Source: Heterodera schachtii | Taxonomy: Eukaryota > Nematoda > Chromadorea > Rhabditida > Heteroderidae | Assembly (NCBI GenBank): GCA_023374025.1 | Contig: SIJG01000011.1 | Location: 2,140,574 to 2,204,573 of the forward strand | Direction: 5' to 3' | DNA: 64,000 bases | Part shown: one piece after another, positions 12,099-21,885 of the stretch | Numbering within the stretch: the stretch's first letter is position 1 | Layout of the letters: each line of letters opens with the position of its first letter | Program-made: the position numbers and the translations under genes | Notes under the pieces: model-generated | The model's database searches: none | What the model was told of the DNA's origin: nothing | Seen by the model: only the letters and a program-made list of their open reading frames with translations

Positions 12099-12243
12099 GA
12101 AAAAATTTGAAAATTTGAGTTAAATTTGGTAACAGATTTTCACCGAAAAATTGCCAAATTTTTGAGCTTTAAGTTGACAAATTTTTGCCTTTAAAAACGT
12201 TTTTTACGGCGTTTTTCCAAAAAACTTTTGGGGAACCGGAGGG

Positions 12244-12269
12244 CCGGCGGTGCCGATAGGCGCCGCCGG
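12244..12269. repeat. GC hairpin, GATA loop, copy 2
   Basis: Same core as copy 1; the outer pair is CCGG here instead of CTGG/CCAG, a compensated change that keeps the stem paired. Confidence 0.85.
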
Positions 12270-12463
12270 GAAAAATTTTGTAGTTTATAATACGATTTGT
12301 TTACAGAATGTGTCAAAAAAAGATCAAAGTTTTGGTTAAATTTGCGGTTTTAGGCGGTTTAAAAAAATAAAAAATAATAATTTTTAAGTTTAAATATTTT
12401 TTATTAATTTAATTTCAATTGAAATAATGTAAAGAAAATGTAAAAAATATTCTATGCCGCTGG

Positions 12464-12518
12464 GGAATTGAACCCGAGCGAAAAATAAAGAAAGGCAAAA
12501 GGTATAGCCATTACACCA
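12464..12518 (-). ncRNA. tRNA-like (SINE-like) sequence inside hAT-like element
   Basis: Read on the minus strand, an A box TGGTGTAATGG (12508-12518) and a B box GGTTCAATTCC (12464-12474) are about 33 nt apart, as in tRNA-derived Pol III promoters. Acceptor-stem pairing is not convincing, so a tRNA-derived repeat is more likely than a working tRNA gene. Confidence 0.5.
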
Positions 12519-12795
12519 CATTTGAATTTGAACACATGCTGTAAATGAAATAAATGAATTATTTTTTCTCAAAAATCTCCTTCTCCAACAATTTCCTTCT
12601 CTTTTCTCACCCAGATCCCCATTCTTACCGGTGCATATTTTTTTGCCTATGCCTCGGGTTGAGAAAAATTTCGGGTTCGGGTTTCGGGTCGGGCACTCGA
12701 AAAATTTCGGGTTCGGGTTTCGGGTTGAGAAAAACCTCGGGTTTCGGGTTTCGGGTCTCGGGTTTCGGGTTCGGGTTGGCATCACTGGTGTGCAG

Positions 12796-13091
12796 AAGTT
12801 CGTTAACTCATGCAAAAATATGCATAAATTTCATTAACTTTGAGTTTAGAATTTCTAAAATGTTTCAAAAAGGGAGACATTCTGCATTCTTAAAAACTTT
12901 TACTTTACAATTTGTGTAAAATTCCAAACGTTTTTGTTTGGATTCACAAGGGAAATCAATGGGTGGGGCTGTGGGAATGGACGGATTCGTGGGTTTTCCG
13001 CGGTGGGCGTTGCGTCTGTGTCCCTTCCATAGGACGGGACAGTAAATTCATTCTTCGTCCGTTCACTTACCATTACAACAAAACTTTGATT
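12796..13091. other. Short flank before the F-box/transketolase-like gene
   Basis: No separate gene seen. It probably contains the promoter and 5' UTR of the gene starting at 13092. Confidence 0.4.
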
Positions 13092-14792
13092 ATGGATTCT
13101 AAAAAATTTCTCCCCCTTGAACTTATTTACGAATTGGTTAATGCACTGCCAATTCACCACCGTTGGGCAGCTCAAAGGGTTTCCTCCGAGTTCGACAATT
13201 TGATTTTTGAGAGACAGGCTGACTTGATAAAAATTATTTTGCAAAAGGTATGGGAAAATGGTGACCCTTGAAAAATCAGAAAAATAAACAACTAAACAAA
13301 ATGAATTCAAAATAACATTTTCGTGTAATTCAGGCAAACGTGTCCACCGCGCAGGCGTACATCACAACTATGGTCCAATTGGCAAATGCGAATGAAAACA
13401 TCGTTTTTTTGACGGAGTATGCAATTTTGAGGACTTTTTTGGATGGTAATCTCTTTTTTCATTGTCATTCTGTCAGATTCACGCCCACACAACATGAATT
13501 CTGTAGCGAGGCGGTGACACTTGGCAATCGATTCGTCAACTATGCCAACACAAAACAAAGCATTGTTGACCATTCCATTGTGATGACTTTCTGTGGCCGT
13601 ATGCCCCACGTTTGGTAACTGCAGATGATGCATTGTTGAACTTTTTACCCCTTTTTTGTAATTTTTAGCCTTGATGTCTCTTCATTCTCCCAAATCTCTC
13701 CCCAACAATTGGCCGATGGCGCCTCAGCAAATGTCCAATTTGTCGGGTGTTACTCTGGAGGACAACTGCTTGTCAATGATTTGGCACTTTTTGGTGGTTT
13801 GCAAAACAGCGTTGTCTTTTGTCCGTCCGACGCGTTCTCCGCTGAGCGCGCGACTCAGTTGGCCAAGACGCACAACGGAATCACTTACATTCGAATTTCT
13901 CCATATCCCACTCCGGCACTTTACGGCGGCGGTGACCACGACAAATTCAGAATCGGCTCTTTCATTGTGAGGCTTTTCAATTATAGAACGGTGAATGATT
14001 AAAAACAGTGGAAACTAATTTTTGGTGAATGTTAACCGTCTCAAATTAGCGGTTTTAAGTGAGTCCACGAAATTCGCCTTTCTGATTAATCATCTAAGAA
14101 AATTTGTCCAGTTTTTGATTTTGATGGGTATTTATTTGCCCATAATTCTTTTTGATTAAAAACCATTAAATTAAGAACCGACATCAATCGCACAGAGACA
14201 AAATTGTTCTCGTCGGAATTGGAGCTGCGGTCAATTTGTGCGAGCAAGCATATCGTCAACTGTTGAACGAAAAGATTCCGGTGACGGTCCTCGACATGTT
14301 TTCGCTCAAAGTACTTAATCGCAATCACGTTTTTAGTGTTTTTTTTTATTTCTTCAGCTGACTGGTGAGGTTTACACTTCCATCGTTGGTTAGCATTCTT
14401 CTAAGCGTCGGTCGAGTCGTTACTGTGGAAGAAGGAGTCACTCCCTTTTGTCTTCCACTCGCTTCGTTAATTCTCAGTTTTATATCTGAAAAAAAACTCC
14501 AAGTGAGTAATTCATAAAAAAGTCAATCTTCCGTGCAATTTGAACTATTCAGGTTTCTGTGCGAAGTCTTCACACTTGCGGTATGTGTGTGTTGTCTTAG
14601 TGAAATTGTTTAATTTGGGAGAATGGGGCTTAATTAGACATTCAATATTTCAGAGTAATCCTTTTCAAAATCTCTGAGAAGAATGAAAATTAGCGAATCA
14701 TAATTTGAGTTTTCAATTCTTCCATTTTTTAAGAAGATGGCTTTTCTGTGGATTCCATCGTCGCTGCTGCGAAAGCATTCTCAAAGCGTTAA
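13092..14792 (+). CDS. F-box-like exon fused to degenerate transketolase C-terminal half
   Basis: Exons 13092-13247, 13334-13614, 13669-13971, 14196-14310, about 14389-14502, 14553-14580 and 14737-14792. Exon 1 (52 residues, LPLELIYELVNALPIHHRW...) resembles the N-terminal part of an F-box. Exons 2-7 follow the transketolase pyrimidine-binding and C-terminal domains in order: LALFGGLQNSVVFCPSDAFS, ERATQLAKTHNGITYIRIS, KIVLVGIGAAVNL, VTVLDMFSLK, GRVVTVEEG and DGFSVDSIVAAAKAF. The whole thiamine-diphosphate N-terminal half is absent. The conserved DGPSQMALED stretch is largely lost, and the Gln-Asn after the catalytic Glu of the EQN motif is replaced. Intron 3 needs a GC donor (AG|GCTTTT) to stay in phase; phase is unresolved around 14360-14390. 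Probably a non-catalytic transketolase relative or a decaying copy. One gene or two is not proven. Confidence 0.65.
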
Positions 14793-16161
14793 ACGAAGAA
14801 CGACGGGCAACGCTTTGCCGTTTTGTTGACAAATTCTCCTTTTGTTACTGATAATTTGTTGAAACGTTAAATGTTAAGTTGAGCAGATCTCTTACGTTTT
14901 TTGTTTTAAATAAATTGATTATATATATATATTTTCAAATAATCCTGTGACAGAACCCGAAATTCTTAATTACCGAACCCACTGTTTACATAATATGTAC
15001 ACGTTTAATACTTTTTAAGCTAATTTAATTACGAGAGGCTTTGTTGGGGGATATGAACTCGATTGAATAATTTTTAAAAGCCATTAAACGGATTGGCCCT
15101 TCTAAATCATTTTAATGCTTTCTGTCTTTTTGATCATTTTCCCTTGAAATTCTGTAGAGATCTGTAATTTTTGAAAATGATCAAAAATTGTTCATTTTTT
15201 TGTGATTACTTTTTCAACCTAGTATAAGTTTTTATGTGCAAATCGCAGCCCCATCATTAAAAGGGCAATTTGGGAGAATTTTGTGCTCTTTCCAATGGGC
15301 CTACTCATTTTCACTAGAAAAATTTTCTCAACCCCCTAGGAATTTTTTTCGAAAATTTTACCGATTTTCAGGGTGTCCCGATCACTATGAAGGAGTGATC
15401 TGATCAAGTTGGTGTAAAAGACTTTTTCGATCAGCATCCAAAGATAAGGCTGTATGAATTATTTCAGATTTTTAGGAGCCTTTTGAAATAGTTTTTTAAG
15501 TTTGTTCAAGACTTTTTTTGGCCTAAATTTTGACCACTTCTCACTTCGCTGACCCTATCACCTTCATTCTATTTTCGATTCGGAATTTTTTGTGCTGAAT
15601 ATAAAGCCGACCTAATGAGATATTATATCAATAAATATTCACTCTTGAACACTTCATTTAATTAGAATTTATAAGCACTGAGCAAATTTGGCAGTCTTGT
15701 TCAAAGACTTTTTTGGGTCAGTGTATAAACAAAGAGGCATTTCTGGTGAAGAATAAACAACATTGAGAATACAAATTTGAATGTAAGCATAAAACAACGA
15801 GAAAAAATAGAAACAAAAAAATGCCGCAAGGGTTAAATGCTTTTCGGACAAATCGTCAGCAAATTTTATGAAAAAAAACGCAAGAAATATATAAAATAGT
15901 ATAAATTATGAATTTAAATTGAAAACCCAAAATAAATAATTTGTTTTTTTTAGAAAAATTTGCTGACAAATTGTCCACTGACGGATTGTCCATTACTGAC
16001 GGATTGTCAACAGACCGATTTTGTCCACTGCGGAGAAGCTTTGGGTTTATCGATCAGTGATCAGAAAATACAAATGCTGTCGAAGATTAATGACCATAAC
16101 AAATGATAGAAATTCACAACAGAAATCCAATCCATAAAATTGCTTTTTGAATTATTTTAAA
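14793..16161. other. AT-rich intergenic region with decayed repeats
   Basis: No coding exon recognised. It contains the inverted repeat and short tandem GACGGATTGTC units near 15845-16030, listed separately. Confidence 0.5.
15847..16030. repeat. Inverted repeat plus tandem CTGACGGATTGTC units
   Basis: GGACAAATCGTCAGCAAATT at about 15847 and its near-inverse AATTTGCTGACAAATTGTCC at about 15957 form a foldback with a loop of about 90 bp. The right arm continues into two or three copies of CTGACGGATTGTC (15977-16012) and a related TTTGTCCACTG. Probably a degenerate foldback transposon. Confidence 0.55.
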
Positions 16162-16475
16162 TAGGGTTCGAGCCCCGTGGGGCGGGGGTGGCTTTCCGCG
16201 GGGGCGGGGGTCAGAGTCGCGGGGGCGGGGACGGGGGCACGATAATTCCGCCCCCGCGGGGGCGGGGGCGGGGGTTTTGCTTTGAATTAGCTATAAAAAT
16301 CTCAAAAAAAAATTATTTTTTATGAATGATTTTTTTGGCTCCACATTCCTTTATTCGTTTATCGCCTTGATTCTATTTCTTTTGACATAAATTGCAAAAG
16401 ATTTTGACTAAAAAAATAACCAAATTTAGGGATTTTTGGGTAATTTTTTAAGAAAAAATGGTTTTTTTTTTTGGG

Positions 16476-16501
16476 CCGGCGGTGCCGATAGGCGCCGCCG
16501 G
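16476..16501. repeat. GC hairpin, GATA loop, copy 3
   Basis: Identical 26-nt hairpin to the copy at 12244-12269, followed by the same GGGAAAAATTTT, although its host element has different TIRs. Confidence 0.85.
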
Positions 16502-16678
16502 GGAAAAATTTTAAGAATTTATATGAATTTTATTAAAACTTAGCCAAATTTTTCAGAAATTTACCTCTTCTAGATAAAATAAGGCATTACCCCAAATCAG
16601 AACATTTCTTAGAAATAAAGAACATAAAGAAACCCTGTGTTAATCATAAAAAAATAAATTAAAGGAAAAGGTCAGCCG

Positions 16679-16734
16679 GTGTAGAACTCATAACGAAGAA
16701 TTCGATTAGTGCTGAAGCACTAACCACTAAACCA
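16679..16734 (-). ncRNA. tRNA-like (SINE-like) sequence inside second hAT-like element
   Basis: The minus strand reads TGGTTTAGTGGTTAGTGC, an A box very close to real tRNAs (16724-16734 core), and a degenerate B box AGTTCTACACC (about 16679-16689), about 35 nt apart. Best read as a tRNA-derived repeat or tRNA pseudogene. Confidence 0.5.
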
Positions 16735-17044
16735 CAAATATTTTAAAAAGTTAGGCAAATTTACTTTATTTCATAAAAGATTGTCAAGATGGTTAAAAAA
16801 AAATTCAAAATTGTATAAATTTTTGCCTTATATCCCACGAATGTGCCATTCTTAAGGGTGTATTTCACCCCCGCGCCCCCGCGGGGGTGAAGGTCGCGGG
16901 GGCGGGGGATGGCGGGGGTCAGAGTCGCGGGGGCGGGGGATGGCGGGGGTCAGAGTCGCGGGGGCGGGGGTGAGGCCAAAAAACCTGTCCCGCCCCCGGC
17001 GGGGGCGGGGGTGACGGGGGCGGGGCTCAAACCCTAATTTTAAA

Positions 17045-17605
17045 CAAAGTGAACAAATTGAGAGATAGGAAAAAATGGGGGGCGGAAGTTTGGGCACCAG
17101 AAATTTAGGCACCGGGAAGTTTGGGCACCAAATTAAGGATTAAAAAATAAAAATATTTTTAATTGTCTATAAATTGCAACCATCTAATTTAAAAGCATAG
17201 TAAATTTAATAAAATTAGAAAATAGAAAGTTTTTAACGAATATTCATTCGATTAAGCATGCTTATTTTGCTAAATTCATTACCATTCATTCTATATCAAT
17301 AGCATACATATGTGTTATTTATAGCTTATAACATTACAAGGCTTGGTCTATTCAAGACTTACAATTTTATAAGTTTTAGACGGGTCTCTTGTTATTTCGG
17401 GCCCAACTAAGCCGGTATTCAGGTCTAAGTCCAAACTGAAACTAGTACACGTTTAACTATACGTTTAAACAATCGTAAGAATTGACTAAATAATAAGATT
17501 GACAGGTTTCAACTACATAAATTTTTTAATTTTCAAGAAAATATAAATTTTTGAGCACAAGAGTTGTTAAAATTTACTAAATTTTAATGATTTATATTAG
17601 GGCTG
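17045..17605. other. AT-rich intergenic sequence
   Basis: No gene. Near the left edge a short GTTTGGGCACC/AAATTTAGGCACC triplication (17089-17130) is visible; otherwise nothing supported. Confidence 0.4.
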
Positions 17606-17978
17606 CACGGGTCCGGGTACCCGACCGGGTCCCAGACCCGGATACCCGGTTTTTTCACTACCCGGACCCGGACTCGGTTTTTTGAAAATCCAATACCCGG
17701 TACCCGACCCGGTAGGTCCGGGTCTATTAAGTAAATAAAGATTAAAAGTTTTTAAATTAAAAAAAAACTATTCTTGCTTTCATAGAATTTTAAAAGAAAT
17801 TTCTTAATTTTTTACAATATTCCCATAAGAAATTTTGAAAATTTGAACATTTTTGGTAGAAATTCTGTAAATATATTGGCTAAAATAACAAAATTTGGTC
17901 ATTTTTTTAATAAAATCTGTTAACAAATCAGAAATAATTTTCAAAATTTTTCCCGGAAGCGCCTATCGGCACCCCGGA
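17606..17978. mobile_element. Probable truncated relative of the hAT-like elements
   Basis: The left end TAGGGCTGCACGGGTCCGGG is followed by an array of CCGGGTACCCG words to about 17730. An AT-rich stretch and a decayed, reversed copy of the GC hairpin (about 17953-17977) follow. No matching right TIR or target duplication was found, so this is a partial copy or one end only. Confidence 0.55.
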
Positions 17979-18179
17979 CCCCCTGTTCTTGAAAAGTTTT
18001 TTTGGAAAAATCGAACCGCAAAAAAAGTGGTTTTAATAGCAATAAAAAATTGGAAAATAATATTTAGCATTTGAAATAATAAAATGATAGGTAATAGCGG
18101 ATGTTAATAAGGAAATGGAAATAATTAAGAAACAATCCGTTTTTAGAATAATGCCGTTGGTATTGTTTTACAAATTCCG

Positions 18180-20894
18180 TCATAATTTGTCCCCCTTTTT
18201 TTCCGTAATTATCTCCATTTTGTGGCATTCTGTCAACTTTTTTACTTCCGCCGCATTTGACAACAAACGATGGCGTAAAATTGTGCAGAGGGACAACGAA
18301 AAGACAATGCACACGATAATGGCCGACCAAATTGGCACAGGGCCGTGCCATTCATAAATTGCACTGAAAGTGCCATTTTTAAATCGGAAAAGCATTGTGC
18401 CATCGGCATTTTGTTAATTACCCAAGTACAATTGGAAAAACCACGGTCAACCCATCGCTGCACACAACGAACAGTCCTTGCATTGTGCCCTGGGGGAATA
18501 ATTAGCAAAGCTAATTATTTAAATGAATCGGAAGAAATAAATGAAGGATACGACAGAGAGTCACGTTCTCGGGAATGTGAAGTGTCTATTCTCGAATTTG
18601 CCAGTTATCCAATCAGCGGCTTTTTGGTATTGAACTTATTCATTCATTAGTCTCGGGGTTGTTTTTACCTGTCTGATGTTGCCCAGCACTTTTGAGTAGA
18701 GAATGTCCAGGTTGATCTGCGAGACGGGAATGGCCACGCCGAGGGCGAGCACCAACGAACCGAGAAAGATTGGCATACTGACCAAAGTGCTGAAAGGACG
18801 AGGAGAAAAAGCAATGGATGGTTGTGATGATCACTGCTGATCAGCAGCAGAGATCAATTAATAAATCCTTAATGACACTTAATTAGTGCTGACTAGAGAC
18901 CGAACGGGATCGGGATCCCGCGGGAGAAAATTCGGGATCCCGGCTCGGGACCCGTCCCGACAGTTTTTCCAAAATGTTCGGGCTTGATCGGGATTCGGTC
19001 GGGATGACGACTCGAGATCTCCCCAAGTTGTCCGGTCTCTAGTGCTGATGAAGAAAGAACCCACGTGGTTGCACACCAATCGAAGCGCCGGGGACAACCG
19101 AGTGGCACTTCGACGGGAAGAAGCGGAGGAGGACGATGAGTTGGACACGTTCAGCTGCTGCAGTTGGTACGGGATGGTCGCGGACAGAAAGGGCCAATTG
19201 AAGGTGACCAAATAGGCGACCAGCATCAGCCCAAGGGCAGCGGTGATGGCACTCCGTTCGGAAAGACTAAAAATGGCACTCATTTAAGGAATAAACAAAT
19301 GAAGCAAAATGCCAATTTAAAAAAAGATAATGCCATTCCGTTCATTTAAATTATACACATTCATTTGTCTCCCACCGTTTGCGCATGTCCAAAAACACAT
19401 AAGCCAAATTCCAGACAATTCCATTCAGTCCGATGGCACCCAAAATGTACGATTGGTAGCGCACCATTTCCGTGGAAGTCCAGCGGAAAATCATTTGGAT
19501 GTACGGGGGTCCAACTCTGAAAAATTCGAAATTATCGGTAACTGAATGATTTGGAAATTTGGGCGATCAAAAAGAGTGATCAATCGATGGGCCCATTGTC
19601 CCGGAAACTTTCCCGGGAACGCAAATGCTTTTCAGAAAGAAAACCGGGCCTGAGGTACTGTGAAAATCACCTCACGTGATCAAATTGAGCAGACACAGTG
19701 ACACGGTGGCACGAGTGAACAGACAAACGGCGACGGAAAGCCAATCGATGGAGGGCGACACCGTGGCGATGGTGTGGCACTGCTCGATCGCGATGGCGCC
19801 GTTTTGGGCACCCTTTTCGGCACTGCTTTTGCGTAGGCGAATTTTGCCATCGAAGTGGAAAAAGAGCAGGTATAGCGCAATTGCCGAAATGGCCATGGCC
19901 AGAAGGATGGGCGCGGTGAACAGGTTGAAATGGATGCCGAGGAGGAGTGACCAGCCCGGGAAAGCGACCGCGGAGGACACGAGGTTGACCACTGAGCAGT
20001 GATCAGAGGCATTAGCCGCTTCCGGATCAGTGTAATGCACAACTCACCCGGTCCGATGACCATGCCAATTGCCGGCGCCAAACTGACCACGCCGACCGCC
20101 TTGGCCCGGTCCGCTTCCGTACTGGCATGTGCCACATGCGTGCGATACATGTTGGCAGCGCCGACGGACGCGCCGAGCAACAGCTCGAAGAGGATGAACA
20201 GCAGATGGACACGCGTGGTGTTGGGAGGGGCCAACTCAATGGACAGGTACAGCGAGCAGGACAGCAGCGCTAACAACTTGCCGGCCATCATGGAGCCTCT
20301 GAATGGCCAATGAGCTGGATGAGAAAAGCCCGAATTGCATGTATAAAAGAGTGGACAAAAGGCAGTCGTGGCACTATTGCCGCATGACCCTCAAAATAGT
20401 GGCAAAGTGCCACTAATTAGTGATAAAACTGGCATAGTGATAGGCAGGCCACTGTCCTAATTGGGACCATTCCCGGGTCGGCCATTCTGTTTCTTGCCTG
20501 GTGTTCGCCGTTCGGTTGGTGAAATAGCCGGCCAACATTGCGGTCAAAACAGTGCCGAGCCCGGAAATGGAGCGGAGAAAGCCGTAAAATGTTTCATTGG
20601 CTGATTGGTCAACCTTCACAATGGCAAGGGAACGAAAGTGGACAGGACGAAAAAAGGATGGAGACGAACCAACTGAAGGTAGGGCCAAACCATCACCGAA
20701 CTTTGGTGGATGGCACCGATGAAAGCGACGAGAGTGGACACGTAAATGGAGGGCCAATCGGTGGAAGAGGGGGAGGAAGAGGAGGAGGAAGAAGAGGAGG
20801 AAGAGGAAGAGGAGGAGGAAGAGGAAAGAGGAGGAAGAGGGGGACATTTGGACAAAAAGTGGGAGACGAATTGGGGAAAAAAGGACAAATGCAA
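18180..20894 (-). CDS. MFSD8/CLN7-like lysosomal major facilitator transporter
   Basis: Multi-exon gene on the minus strand. The order of family blocks follows MFSD8: DWPSIYVSTLVAFIGA, VMVWPYL, VDQSANETFYGFLRSISGLG, LLGASVGAANMYRTHVAHA, ADRAKAVGVVSLAPAIGMVI, GTMQGLFVVCSDGLTVVFP and AIYEWHGPVPIWSAIIVCIV. Final exons include 18669-18789, 18422-18489 and 18180-18363; earlier exons lie near 19050-19283, 19395-19520, 19675-19995, 20045-20295 and 20500-20600. MFSD8 is a lysosomal membrane protein mutated in neuronal ceroid lipofuscinosis, reported as a chloride channel or transporter. The proposed start at 20894 gives a poly-Ser run before the first membrane segment, written by a (GAGGAA)n tract on the plus strand. 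An intron holds a 148-bp hAT-like MITE next to a splice donor. Another MFS subfamily is possible; MFS itself is secure. Confidence 0.85.
18894..19041. mobile_element. hAT-like MITE, 148 bp, in MFSD8-like intron
   Basis: TIRs TAGAGACCG/CGGTCTCTA are flanked by GTGCTGAC (18886-18893) and GTGCTGAT (19042-19049), an 8-bp duplication with one change. The interior is palindrome-like GGGATCGGGATCCCG words. It sits within a transporter intron, a few tens of bases from the donor. Confidence 0.8.
20763..20840 (+). repeat. (GAGGAA)n-type purine tract
   Basis: A run of GAGGAAGAGGAGG words. On the minus strand it encodes the poly-Ser stretch of the MFSD8-like N terminus, if that start is right. Confidence 0.8.
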
Positions 20895-21885
20895 CGAAAT
20901 AACTATAAAAACGTTGTTTTGAAAAATAAATTTTAATTGAATTGTGATGGGGCTTCCGTGGGTGGAGGGAAAAAATGAGCAAAAGGGAGGGGCAATTTGA
21001 AAAAATGTGCGATCGAAACAATCACATAAAATGGCGGGAATTTGCTTATCATTTCCAATTAGGGCTGTTGATGATTAAAGATTAAATGCACACACAACTA
21101 AATACATACAATAAATGGAAGTTAAATTAAGACGAAAATTTACCGATGAATGAAATTGGTAAAAAAAATAAGCGAAATGAATGGAAAAAAGGGGGAAAAT
21201 TTTTGAGATATGGGATGACGTCATCTGATCAAACATTGGCAGAAGAAATGATTGAAAATTGAAGTTGAAACTCAATTTTAACAAAGACAATGAAAATGGC
21301 TCCCATTTCCGCTACAATAAAAAAGGCATTGAAAAATGAAACGATCGATCTTTTCCCTCCCCCCCCCCCCCTTTTCCCCCTTTCCCCACCATTCACCCAC
21401 TTTCCACCAGCGTTTTTCATTCTCCTCTTTTTCCAATTTCAGTTGCATTTTAATGGGATGAAAGAATCATAATACCACAAAAATAACTTAATTAATCAAA
21501 TTAGGGTAATTAGGACAAATTAAAATTAAGAGAAAAAACAAATGTTTTTCAAAAATTCTTTTTTAAAACCAAGAGAAAGGCCACCGCTGGGGCGAATCGG
21601 TAAGTTTCGCGAGGCCATTACATTGCACGAGCAAAAGTCAGCGATCACTGATCATCGATCAGCTGATCGATAATCCGTTAATGGGCTATTTAAATTTTAT
21701 TAAAAAATAAATAAATACATTATGCCAAATGATCATTTTTCCTTCCGTACATATTTATTTTTTCTAGTGCTAATTGATTATTAAGCGGTACTTAACAGAG
21801 TCATTAGGCTGACAATGAGCAAAAAATTAACAGTTGGGCTTTGATTGGCCTGATAACAGCTTGCCATTATTTCTAGCACTGCCAA
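20895..21885. other. Divergent spacer between MFSD8-like and ATG14-like genes
   Basis: No gene seen. Holds a C tract (21360-21370) and a cluster of GATC palindromes (GATCACTGATCATCGATCAG, about 21641-21660) about 230 bp upstream of the ATG14-like start, plus CTGATAA at about 21851. Probably the two promoters. Confidence 0.45.

Larger units (their letters stand above)
11836..12787. mobile_element. Non-autonomous hAT-like element, 952 bp, TSD GTGTGCAG
   Basis: Perfect 10-bp TIRs CAGTGATGCC/GGCATCACTG are flanked by a perfect 8-bp duplication GTGTGCAG at 11828-11835 and 12788-12795. Both ends carry direct-repeat arrays built from TCGGGTT-type words (11845-11960 and 12655-12780). The interior is AT-rich and holds two copies of a GC-rich hairpin (12073, 12244) and a minus-strand tRNA-like sequence with A and B boxes. 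No transposase ORF, so mobilisation would need a helper in trans. Confidence 0.9.
16162..17036. mobile_element. Non-autonomous hAT-like element, 875 bp, TSD ATTTTAAA
   Basis: TIRs TAGGGTTCGAGCCCCG and (inverse of the right end) TAGGGTTTGAGCCCCG differ at one position. They are flanked by a perfect 8-bp duplication ATTTTAAA at 16154-16161 and 17037-17044. Both ends are arrays of GGGGCGGGGG-type words (16175-16275, 16868-17025). The interior has one GATA-loop GC hairpin (16476-16501) and a minus-strand tRNA-like sequence. The architecture matches the 952-bp element at 11836. No transposase. Confidence 0.9.

Noticed and set aside
12469..12520. Functional tRNA gene
   Set aside because: A and B boxes are good, but no paired acceptor stem or clear anticodon arm; kept only as tRNA-like.
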